A stretch of DNA of 64,000 bases from Protostelium mycophagum (Eukaryota; Evosea; Variosea; Protosteliida; Protosteliaceae). A program made the translations under genes and the position numbers. The notes under the pieces were generated by a model. The model worked only from the letters and a program-made list of their open reading frames with translations, was not told the origin of the DNA and searched no databases. Shown here one piece after another: positions 34,462-45,054 of this stretch; position 1 is the first letter of the stretch; every line of letters begins with the position of its first letter. The DNA is taken from positions 20,994 through 84,993 of the forward strand of contig MZNV01001276.1 in NCBI GenBank assembly GCA_002081555.1. Direction: 5' to 3'.

Positions 34462-34891
34462 CGATGATATGTCGATCGATAATCCTCGAAATTCGGATAT
34501 ATTTATAAATATATTCTACAATTACCGATACGGTGTCAACCGCGAATGAAAGGAATGACAATGACTGCTATTATCTCTGTAGCTATGTACAACACGTGAA
34601 AACCCGAGACTGGGTCCAGAAAAGCCCTGAAAAAGCAGGCTTCCAGGCCATATTAGGCTTCAGAGATGTTTCTTGTCTTTTACAGCAAAAGACTCTAAAA
34701 ACCCAATCGTCTCGCCAAAACTGATGAACATACTGAGATTATTTAATTCTTATGTTATGATTTTTTTGTACATTTTAAAAGTATTATTATTATAAAATGA
34801 GGACCGGAATATCACTGAACCTCGCGCTCGCGTTGATGCGCGAAATTCGTGATTTTTGGTTGCCGCAGAGCTCAAACAAACCGAATTGAAC
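34462..34891. other. Divergent intergenic region
   Basis: About 430 bp between the CABLES-like start and the DUF2855 gene. AT-rich, with a palindrome at 34531-34542 next to a second ACCG-AT-ACGGT. It probably contains both promoters. No gene is supported. Confidence 0.45.
34531..34542. repeat. CGGT-N4-ACCG palindrome
   Basis: CGGT-GTCA-ACCG, in the divergent promoter region between the CABLES-like and DUF2855 genes. Confidence 0.55.
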
Positions 34892-36970
34892 ATGAGCACC
34901 TTAGACAACTTGACTCTTTGTGTTCCTCGTGGAAATGGAGGCCTCTTGAAACCTGTAATTGTTCATTCTCCTTTATCCGCGGAGGCACCAAAGAATCATG
35001 TTATCATAAGGGTGGAGACGTTCTCTTTCAGTACGAACAACATCACTTATGGTCAATTGGGAGAGACCAAAGGCTTTCAGTAAGTGCTTGACAACTGTCA
35101 TCTGACATTTTCCTGAACATCCTTTTTTCATTTTGAGACGACATCTAACGAGGTCAGGTATTTTGAATTCCATCCTGCCCCAGAGACATCAGAGACATCC
35201 TCTAAAACTCACGGAGTGATCCCTGTGTGGGGTTTCGGAACTGTCATCTCTTCAGGGCATGCCTCCATCAGGTACATAATCAATTCAAGAAACTCCCTTC
35301 ACCACTCTAAACAAGACTAATATATAACAATCCATCGAGATAAAATAAGTATTTAAAGATATATATTCTGACGCTCCTGTTCTAAAAATAGCCTCAAAAT
35401 CACGTGATAGACTATTGAAACACGCAGTGTCGGAGAGAGAGTTTATGGGTATTTCCCCATGTCCAGATATACGCTCATCGATTTGGACCTCCAAAAGCCT
35501 GTCAACAAAAACGGATTCTATGCGCACAGACCACATCTTCCTGCAGGTCAGACGTTAAAGAGATCAACTCTCATTTGTGTAATTATGGGTGTACGAAAAC
35601 CCTGACATTTTACAACGAGACCAGACATATATTTATTTTATTGATTTTCTGGTGAATTTAAAATAAAATTCCTCAGAATTTGTGCCATACAACACGATCA
35701 CCAGATGCGCAACCGACACGATGTATAGAAGTGACAAGGAGAATGAGACTGCATTATATCGTCCTCTCTTTTGGACAAGCTTTTGGATGGAGGACTGGCT
35801 CTCTGTTATAGGTCGGTCTTATCGTGATTGAAATTCAATTTATTTTATTTGTAAATATCTGTGAATATGATGAGCTGCACATGACGTGACATGGCATGGC
35901 ATGACATCTGACATGACATGGCCTAACATGATGGTGGATCTGATTGAGTCAACAGATTACAAAGGTGCCGAGCGCGTGTTGATTTCTTCTGCATCTTCCA
36001 AAACGGCGTATGCCCTTGCATATCTCGTTCAAAAAAGAAATAAAAGCAGGAAGACCCCCAGAACCGTCGTCGGGCTCACTTCCAAGAAAAATCTGGAGTT
36101 CACGAAGAGCTTGGGGCTGTATGACGTGGTGATGACGTATGATGACGTGGACAAGGTACATATTGTTCAGAGTCAAAACATCTCGAATGTCTTTCAAAAT
36201 CCAAATTCGTGACGATTGTAGATTGATGATGGAAAGTGGATTTACGTAGATGTTGCAGGAAACAATGACTTGAACGATAAGATCTTCGCCAAGATGAGGA
36301 GAAGCGACAAGAACACTCTTCTGGGGGCCGTTGTCTTGGGAATGACCAACATCGAGAGCGTTGAAAAGTAAATCTTAACATCTTCAAGATTTTGAAGTAA
36401 AAAGTTTGGCGAGAAAACAACCAAAATATTTTTGATCTTTTTACAATATAATGAATATCCCATAATTATAAATAAACCAGGTCTGCAATGACCCAGAAAA
36501 ACAAAATGGACGAATTTTTCACTCCTTTGTGGATGGCGGAAAGGCGCCAGACTCTATCTGCGAAGGAAATACACACCGTAAGTCTCTTTCAAAATTCAAA
36601 TCGTTTTATTTGGCGGGATGTTTTCTGATTCGAGGAAATTATTTTTTTCATCAAAAATAAAAATATGAAGTCAATTAAATTCGCCCTCATTATGGGATTA
36701 CTCTGACACTGCAGCGCAGATGCAAGTGAAAGCTTGGGCAGAACTACTGGAAGATAGCGTCAAGTGGCTGCATATGGAGAATACTTGGCTTGATCATATC
36801 ATTGAAAGGTAGACCGCAAAGCCCATATAAATCCATGATGTTACCTCTTCAGCACTTACAAATAAAGGTACCTGAATACTGCCCACGGAAAAGTCGAAGC
36901 CAACAAAGGACAAACCTTCTCACTCTGGAAGAATAATGAATACAAAGACGTGCCTCTTTCAAAGCTGTAG
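34892..36970 (+). CDS. DUF2855 family protein (alcohol-dehydrogenase-like fold)
   Basis: About nine exons. MSTLDNLTLCVPRGNGGLLK starts at 34892. VIIRVETFSFSTNNITYGQL, PVWGFGTVISSGHASI, VGERVYGYFPMSRYTLI, FWMEDWLSV, GAERVLISSASSKTAYALAY (with the SASSKTA loop typical of DUF2855), VVGLTSKKNLEFTKSLGLYD and IYVDVAGNDDLNDK follow. The protein belongs to the DUF2855 group, which has the medium-chain dehydrogenase layout, but its substrate is unknown and no catalytic zinc ligands are evident. It ends FSLWKNNEYKDVPLSKL. The intron near 35812-35956 contains a run of CATGACAT/GGCATG words. Confidence 0.88.
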
Positions 36971-37572
36971 ACACCAACTATAAATCCAACTTTTGGTGTT
37001 TTTTTATCAATTTACATTTCAAATGCCAAAGAGGACAGAAAATATTGTTCAAGCTTTTATTCACATTGATATCGCTTGGTACACCACCTCCTGTACCCCA
37101 GGACAAACGGTGTTGCGAGGGAAAAAAAGCTCTCAGGGTAATGATATGTAGGTGGCAACGATTCTTGACATATCCACCAAATATTGGATCACTACCACTG
37201 TTGATCCCTCAACTATGTCTTCTACCATATTATCACAGCGATTTATTTTGCATGCTCCGGGTCAATAATTGTCTTTCCTACCAAAAAATCAAAATAATAC
37301 CGAAAATAGATTTATTTATGGGAACGAATGATATAAAATAAAATAAAATATATTTTCGTCCATTGAAGACCTTGATGGCATATGCTGGTGAATGATCCTT
37401 TGGCACTCACGATGCAGTATCGAATCGTTTGATAAGAAAGATCAAGAGCTTCCATGAAACGAAAATTGAGAAGAATCTGTCATCTACAACCATAAAGGTT
37501 GTCTGGACAATAGAAATTCAATTTTCGAAGAAAAAATGAGATTTTTTTAATCTTTCTTATGTACAAAATTTA
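36971..37572. other. Convergent 3' region
   Basis: About 600 bp between the DUF2855 stop and the ATG9 stop. AT-rich with poly-T and AATAAA-like runs near 37340. Short ORFs here are not supported. A GTTGTAGAT copy lies at 37484 in reverse orientation. Confidence 0.4.
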
Positions 37573-40500
37573 TTATTGTGAGTGTTGGGAGAATCTCAAC
37601 GGCCTGTTGTACATATTTCTGTGGAATCTCTGGAGATTTGCGACACTTTCAGACAAGGTGAGAGACTCCTCCATGAGGGTGGAGTCGGAGATGTGAGAGT
37701 CTCCAAGAGACTGTGGAGAAGTTAAAAAATAAACCATTCAATTTTTCACAAAAAATAATAAAAAAAGATGACTTGGTGTAAAAATCAGAAATTTCGAAAA
37801 AATTTTGGAAAACAAAAAAAATCTTTTTCCAGGAAGGTCTTTTCCGATAAAAAATTTAGAAAATATTGTTCCGGAGAAAACGTTTCGAAAAATCTCACCC
37901 ATGCCAATCCGCTGTGAACATTATTTGGTTCTGATTGAGTAGAAGAGACCATACTGTTGCTGAACTGTGATGGGAGATTTCCCATGGCAGCGGATACGTT
38001 TGCGAGGTATCTGTCACCTTCTGCTCCGGGTTGCCATTCTGGATTATTGGCCTGTAGTTTTTAATTTTAATCTTTTCTGGAATGTTTTTTTAATTTATTT
38101 TCTTCTGATTTTCCTGAATTGCAAAAAACATTTTATAAGGCAAAAGAATAGAGTAAATTTACATCATGAATATTTTTCATCTTGAAAATATTTCATCTTG
38201 AAGATATTTCATCTTGAAAATTTTTCACCTTGAAATTGAGGAATGATTTCTCCATCTTGCCTTGCTTAGTTCTCTGTCTTTTATTTGAACTGGACTCCGC
38301 CCCGTAGTTTTTGGAACCGTGTTCTGCCAGGGGGAAGATGGCAAACTTGCAGACATCGCCCACACCGTTGGCTTGTACTGTATACTCTTTGAAAAACATG
38401 ATGATACTCTCTGTGACTCTTTAACTTTTTTGTAAGAAAAAATTGTATTTTTTGTTGTGATGAGGGAGATAAAATTATTTTTTGCTTTGCGGACTTGCTA
38501 TTTTTCGAATTCTTTTGAGAAATATGAGAGTATAATTATGATTATTTTTTATCGAGGATGTAGTATCATTTCGTCCAAGCCACAATGGCAAGATGTGATG
38601 CATAACTACTCAAGATTTTTTGCAATGATTCACCTGCAGAATGAGGAAGAGAAAACAGTAGAATGAGCGGTGTGAACAAAACGCTCATCAGTTCGGTCAG
38701 CAGGACCGCCACTTTGTACTGAAATAACTCTGTAAATTCTCCCAACACCTATGGATGTCAGCCTTCTCCGTAATCATCTGATGATTACGCAGTATTTTAA
38801 TATTACGGCTGTGCCGGAGTATCCACTCTGCGATTAGTACTTCTGCTTGAACATTAAAGTGAGGGTCCTTTTACTCTTTTTAAAGAGCTTATCAATTAAA
38901 ACAAAAAGCTCGACAACTTGCACTACGAAATGGTAGTATCCCGTCTTAACACAATGTAGAATATCAACATATCGCTACTCACTCTTTTGCTGTGTGTCTT
39001 GCCTCTCCAGCTCTTGGGCATATAATGTGTGTGTCCCACAACATCCTCCATCACTTTACTCGGATCACTCGCAAGCGCCGGGTCAGGCACCAGCGATCTA
39101 CAAACTGCCAGGACCGAAGTGGCAACACCCAGCAGCCAGAATACGCTGACGTCGGGGGCGATGTTCAGCTTTAAAATCATATCATCGTTGATGAGACCGA
39201 ATAGAACAAATACGATGACAATAGAGCCTACGATGAAAGAGGTGAATCTGGATTTTGTTCAGTATTTTGTGATGTTTTTGTTGAGATGTGGTCAAATAGT
39301 CATCGCTTTTCCTCTGCCAGATGTGCCTGCAGGTGGAACGCACGACCAGTCTCTGCGGCAGAGTCGCAGAAAAATTATGGATAATATTAAACCTTTGTAA
39401 AGCACAAGAAAACCACAAACCTGGCGAGAATGATAAGAATATCAACGTGAAAAGAATTGACATATTTTTCAGCCAGCGGCTTTGACGCGTTCAACCTCCT
39501 CTGGAAGATGTGGGGCAGCTCGTTCAACTCCCGGAATTTCCATTTGGCAAGCGGTGACCACTCTCTCAACGCAAAAGAACCAGGTTTGCTGTGTATCTCC
39601 TGATATCAACATCAGAATATTGAAACATAAAGTCTAAAAAATATTCGGATGTCCCACCTCCCCGTATTTAAAGACGAGGTAGATGATGAGGAAGACAAAC
39701 AGGAAGGGGGAGATAAAGAGGCCGACCAGCCCCATCAGACGGAACCGTTTTCTCAAACTGTAAGAATAAGTATATGTTATCATTTTATTATATTATAACA
39801 CTCCGCTTGTCTGTTGTACAGATTGGACCATAAAGAATGATAAAATAAAAATTCACCCTGCAGCTCCGTTCTGTGTGGACGAAGAGATAATACTGTGTTG
39901 TAGTCCGTGCGCGTTGAAAATGTAATTGAAGATAGTAAAGGAGAGGCCCCACTCCAGAGTTTTTGTGACGACTGATCTGCTGGTCAGAGGTACAAATGGG
40001 ATTTCCAAGTTCAGGGTGTCTTTGTTGATCATCGCGATGAGATAGTTTTGCTTCCTGCTGTTAGTCAAAATCTACCGGTGGGTCTCTGTCGCGGCATCCG
40101 CAGCCGGCCGGATTCTTTGATGAATAGAGATGATGAAAAGTGACCTCATGATGCAGTTGGCGATGTCTAAATGAGTGAGGCGTTCCTTGGTGTTGCAGAG
40201 TCTTGGTATAGAGATCAACTTCTGCACGACTTCGTTCCATTCAACGGTATGAATGTCATCCTGACGTTTATTAGACATGTTCATTATCCAAAGAATTTGA
40301 TTTTAGAGACGTTGTGCACAGGTGGGATAGCTGATCGTAGTTAGATCATCCCATGATGTGAGAGGGCTCACAGCCTGCTCTCATCATCGCACCTGTGCTG
40401 CTCTCGCCATGACGAATGTTCGAGACCATTTTTACCTCTGTGATCCTCAGTTCCTTGTTGAAAAATTGTTTCATCCCCCAAGAGTTCTTTACATCGTACA

Positions 40501-41074
40501 GGAATGTGCAGAGCTGGTACAGCCAAAAGAGGAAGAAAATTCCCAAACACATTCCCAGAAAAGGATTTAATCTGGCACGATTCAGACGTATGAGAGAATC
40601 ATGTCTTACCCTGTGTAACGGATGGCAGATGGGAGGTAATGTGTCTTAAATAGTTCTACGTAATCAATAGAGGTGATGAGAAATGTAGCGAGAAAAATGA
40701 CCCAAAGAAGCGTTCTATAGATGTTTAGTGATGTTTTGGTCCTTAATTACATTAAAAATGAATGATCAATCTTACATTAGATTGAGCGCCTTTGCCATTA
40801 TAATACATACAAAACCTTTTCCTAAGAAATAATTGTATACAGAGCATAAGAACCGATCCAAGTTCACATGGCTGCTCATATAATATGGAACTTCATTAGA
40901 AGCCTCTAAAAAACTTGTAGCATCGGGCTGAACACCCCTCGATGAGGACCTCCATTGACTTCCGATGTTGATGTTGAAACTCTCGGTATTTGTCTGTCTA
41001 TTCCGTTCTAGATGGTCAGATCTTCTCTCATATGCATGGTCCTCCTCAAAACGATGATAGTCCCAACCAGACAT
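37573..41074 (-). CDS. ATG9: Autophagy protein 9 (lipid scramblase of the phagophore)
   Basis: About a dozen exons. The cytosolic N-terminus MSGWDYHRFEEDHAYERRSD leads to LDRFLCSVYNYFLGKGFVCI. Conserved blocks are WVIFLATFLITSIDYVELFK, FLGMCLGIFFLFWLYQLC, TVEWNEVVQKL with LTHLDIANCIMR, LIAMINKDTLNLEIPFVPL, LREWSPLAKWKFRELNELPH, VFWLLGVATSVLAVCRSLVP followed by HTHYMPKSWRG, LLTELMSVLFTPLILLFSLP, and IIMFFKEYTVQANGVGDVCK with GKMEKSFLNFK. These are the diagnostic ATG9 core. The C-terminal exon ends FHRNMYNRPLRFSQHSQ. ATG9 vesicles supply membrane for autophagosomes. The intron after NFK begins with a tandem repeat that copies the exon/donor junction (38165-38241). Confidence 0.93.
38165..38241. 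repeat. 16-bp tandem repeat spanning an ATG9 splice donor
   Basis: On the plus strand, CATCTTGAAAATATTT, CATCTTGAAGATATTT, CATCTTGAAAATTTTT and a diverged CACCTTGAAATTGAGG follow one another. The last includes the exon end and donor (AAG|GTG on the minus strand). The copies carry AAG|ATG instead. Confidence 0.8.
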
Positions 41075-41220
41075 TGTATGAATGTCTTTGTCAAGGATCG
41101 ATGTGTGCTTTGTGTTGGAAGACCGAATTGAACAGAAAACTGAAATTTATCTGAACAATCTACAACGATAAATTCTTTCGGCGAATTTTTTGGCCGCTCT
41201 GAAGAAAGCTTCTCACTAAC

Positions 41221-41240
41221 TACCGTGAAAGTTCACGGTA
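41221..41240. repeat. Perfect 9-bp-arm palindrome
   Basis: TACCGTGAA-AG-TTCACGGTA, upstream of ATG9 and downstream of GILT. The longest perfect member seen. Confidence 0.7.
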
Positions 41241-41350
41241 ACTATTTCAAAGTCCTCATGTCATGATGGACATGGCCACAAAAATTTCGAGCTACAGCGA
41301 CAACTTCACCTCTTCTTTATATCTGAACTTTTGGTGATCATCGTGAAGAT

Positions 41351-42133
41351 TTATTGGCGGTGCTGGCAGGCAGGAGGGGGGTTCTGTCCTTTGTATTGAG
41401 AGCAGATGTAAGTTATGATCTCAGACACTTTGTGTGTCTTGCAGGATTTCCAATCGAAGTCATGAATGCAGAATAACTCGTCTTGGATGTACATTGTGCA
41501 GGAGTTTCTGTCATCATCAGTATCAAAGAAGTCAATCCAGGAAGAGCTCACTTTACACCTTTGGATTTGGTGTACTTGATCGATTCAGACAATAGAGAGT
41601 TTCCTTCTGCGCCTGATGCACACGAAGCCAAGGCGGTGCTGTTGAGACCTGATGACGTTATGTTTCAACTTAATGATGATGATCATATATTACCAGCTTT
41701 CTTCGCACAAACAGCAGCAAAATCTCCTTTGAATAAGGCTTTATCTTCGCAGACAGCATAATTCCACCAAGCAATGTCAGAAGATTGAGACTTGGCGCAC
41801 AACTGCATTTTGTTTCCAAGACACTGAGATGATGAGCTGTGTTTGAGAGAAACGGAATCACCTCTTCAGGTCCGTGCTTGCAAGTGAAGGTGCCGTTAGA
41901 AGTCTCGTCCGCGATGTAGTGAAGACTTGTGTTGAGGATCGTGTGAAGTTGTCGAACGACTGGGTCGTAAAGCGTTTCACACAACCTCGCATCTGCACTG
42001 GTCATTCTCGTCATTTCATTTTAATATGAATTTTACCTGGGCATCTTGACATGACGAAGAAGTCAAGAGAGACCAAATCCGAGCCCATACAAGCGGCTAA
42101 TAAAAGAGAGAGCAAGACGATGGTGTTCTTCAT
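41351..42133 (-). CDS. GILT-like thiol reductase, resolving Cys of CxxC absent
   Basis: About five exons. The signal peptide MKNTIVLLSLLLAACMG precedes DLVSLDFFVMSRCPSADA. Downstream come GTFTCKHGPEECLGNKMQLC (matching the GILT CxGPxEC..N..xxC signature), WWNYAVCEDKALFKGDF, SCTMYIQDELFCIHDFDW and CSQYKG near the end. GILT reduces disulphides in lysosomes. Here the active-site pair is CPSA rather than CxxC, so only the first Cys is kept. The acceptor at about 42010 could be shifted, but no alternative restores a Cys. This variant is seen, to my knowledge, in other protist and plant GILT-like proteins. Confidence 0.87.
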
Positions 42134-42464
42134 GTTGTGTTTGTTTTTGTGTCCGTGACATGCATCACAAAAAATCACGCGGAGATTCCGCAACCCCTTC
42201 TACAAGAAGGAGGATTTTGAAATGCATGAAAAGAAACTGCCCGATTGTCCAACTCTTCGTGTTTAGATCGACCCAGACACCGAAGCCATTCCACAAATCG
42301 AAATCAGTGTGACATTTCCTGCATTTTGAGATAAAACGGTATGAAATTTGACATTATCACGGTAGGTTACCGCGATAAAACCCACCGGATCTTCCGTGGT
42401 AGGTGAAATTTCTCTTCCCAAAGCTCAGTTGCTGGCCTCTCTCGCCTGCATTATTGAGCCGATC
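42134..42464. other. Divergent intergenic region
   Basis: About 330 bp between the GILT and FLVCR-like starts, presumably holding both promoters. A 9-bp-arm imperfect palindrome (ATCACGGTA / TACCGCGAT) lies at 42356-42376. Confidence 0.45.
42356..42376. repeat. Palindrome in divergent promoter region
   Basis: ATCACGGTA-GGT-TACCGCGAT with one mismatch in the arms. Confidence 0.6.
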
Positions 42465-44705
42465 ATGGGTGGGGACATTGCCGAACGTATCAGTCTGTTG
42501 AGAGAAACTTTGGATAGGATCTCCAGGAGATCCCTGCATCAGAGAGCCTCAAATAAATCTACTATCAACTACATTACCTTAGATGATGACCTCATGTTTG
42601 GTGAAGAAGAAGACCCACTGATTGAAGATATAGAGAAGGTCATCCATGATATGTCTGATCATCCACCTGTTTTATATAAGAGAAGGTGGTGGGTGTTTCT
42701 GATCTTCTCGCTATTGAGCATGATGGTAAGTGGAACCTTTTTGTATGCCAATTTCGAAGCTGTTTTCACGAAATGATGCTGACTTCCGAAGCAATGCACC
42801 ATCTGGATTACATATACCCCACTTGTTGGGCCAACGAGAGAATTATTTGACATTTCAGAGAAGATGATCGATAACATGATGGTGTGTGAAGGCTTCCTTG
42901 TGATTCTAAATGATGATCTCGACAGGCGCAAGCAGCCTTAGTTTTTTTAGTTGTGATGCCGATCAGCACTTGGATGCTGGACAGATTAGGTACAGTTTCT
43001 AAAAATGTCACGTCAACCTCTGCCAAGAATCAATTGCACTTCGGTTCTGTAATAATAACAACCCACCAGGTCTTCGAAAGTGTGTGATTATATTTGGAGT
43101 TATCCAAACCGTCGGTAGCGGGATCAGAATTGCCGGTGCTGGACCGAGTAGTTTTTGGTGGGTCTTTGCCGGTCAGGTATTAAGCTGTAAAAATCTTATA
43201 AGATAGACCCTTCTTTCCAGCGTTCTGCTACGTCATAGTGACGTCACGTAGGTATTGAATGCGATACCGGGACCCATATGGTCGGCAGCCCCGACACGCG
43301 TCTCCAATCTTTGGTTTAGCATCAAAGAACGAACTTTAGTAACTGTTTTTATCATGTGAGAATATTTTCTAACACTTTTAAAATGTACAAAAAAAATCAT
43401 CATGACTTATAAGAATTTAATAACCTCAGTATGTTCATTAATTTTGGCGAGACGATTGGGTTTCTAGAGTCTTTTGCTGTAAAAGACAAGAAACATCTCT
43501 GGTGGCTTGTCATCGTACACACTGCAATATGTGCGATCTTGACCCTTCTGGCCATTTTTACTTTTCCCGATAAACCCCCGACACCCCCGACCGTCAGCTC
43601 TGCCATTCACACTCACACGATAGGTATTGTAGATTGTCATGTTGCGAATTCAAGCGAAAAGTCAACATTCTTTGATGATGTCAGAACGGACCATGTGGAT
43701 GGGAACCAAAGATATCATGAAGAACGGCTCTTTCTTAATTATAGTGGTAGCTGTCGGTGGCACAACGGTACAAACTTTTACTCAGTTTTTGAATTAAATA
43801 TTCAATTTGCAGGGATGTTCATATGGATGGAACGGGTCTCTCGGTACAGCTTTGGGACCGTTAGGCTTCGATCAAGTGAGTTTTGAATATTTTGTCGACA
43901 TAGGATTGATGTCGACAATGTATAGGACCAGATCGCATGGCTGGGGACGGGTGCAACATTCGCCGGAATCCTGATGGGAGGGCTCGTGATCTTCATCAAA
44001 AGACTGAAACTTGGCATAATAATTTTATTTCTCGGCGCCACAATATTTTTCTTGTGGTCAGTATATTCCAGTTGTAGATTCGAAATGTCAACTTTGACAG
44101 TTTTCCGCTACTGGTGATGAATAAGATTCCAGGAAATTTTTATGTCATCTTGGTTACTTACGTTGTGGGGAATATGTGTTTGAACATGGCCTTGCCCATC
44201 GCATATGAGGTATTTTTATATTATTATTTAAAACGAAATTCTGGTCGGCCAAAAAAATCGCGTTGTATAGGATCACGACCTATACGTTCTTCCAAAAATC
44301 AGGTTACTGTTTATTTGACTGGTTGTAGATGGCTGTAGAGATCACATTCCCCGTCTCTGAAGTACTCCCAACAGCAATTATTGCTCAGATGGTGAGACAA
44401 TTGCCATTGTCGCGATATTCACTTCTACAGACAAACTTGGTGAGCCTCATCTTTCTCATCGCCGGTGAGCATCTCATTGTTTCTTCCATCTTGAATCAAC
44501 AAAAAACTCGCTCGTTGGTTTGACGCTTGTACATCACAGAAGCCAACACATGAGTGAATCTATTTCAGGAAGTTCTATTGGTGGGATTGCGATGAACTGG
44601 ACCATGGTGGGGTCTCTGGCCGGTTCTTCTCTTCTACTCTGCTTTGTGAGAGAGAGGTATCACCGAAGAAATGTTGATTATGCAGTCAGCCGAATAGAAG
44701 AATAA
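42465..44705 (+). CDS. FLVCR/SLC49-like MFS transporter
   Basis: About thirteen exons. The acidic cytosolic N-terminus MGGDIAERISLLRETLDR leads to YKRRWWVFLIFSLLSMMQCT at TM1, as in FLVCR. STWMLDRLGLRKC, then GAGPSSFWWVFAGQVLNAIP, WFSIKERTLVT and NFGETIGF follow. MAVEITFPVSEVLPTAI corresponds to the E-x-TYPxxE block of SLC49 members. The protein ends GSSIGGIAMNWTMVGSLAGS and CFVRERYHRRN. FLVCR1/2 carry choline (and were first linked to haem), so choline or a related cation is a reasonable guess; substrate cannot be read. The loop around 43625-43760 is unusual in length and His-rich, and its splicing is uncertain. Confidence 0.85.
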
Positions 44706-45054
44706 AATGGATTTGTGTTTTGGGACAATGCCATTTTGGCAGACTCAATGCTTGCCATAGTTTACACAGCCCACACGTAATTTACTGTAGATTGCGGGAA
44801 CAGACTATATTAATAACAAGGCCAGATAACGCGGCCAAAGTTAGAACTTCAAGTTCTAAAGCCGTGATCTTGGGCGGGTTCTGTGAACACAATTATTTTA
44901 CGCGAGATTTTGCCGCGGCTTCTTCTGAGCTTTCAGAGGCTTGTCACGGCCAAAAGATCATCCGGTAAAGAGGACAGAAGGTCTGTCATTAGACACCTTT
45001 TCTCTTTGAAAGGATTTTAAATTGACTTTCCTGAGACACCACAGTATCTCATAC
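44706..45054. other. Intergenic region
   Basis: About 350 bp between two tandem plus-strand genes. No gene, repeat or clear motif is seen; it must hold a terminator and the RhoGEF promoter. Confidence 0.4.
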
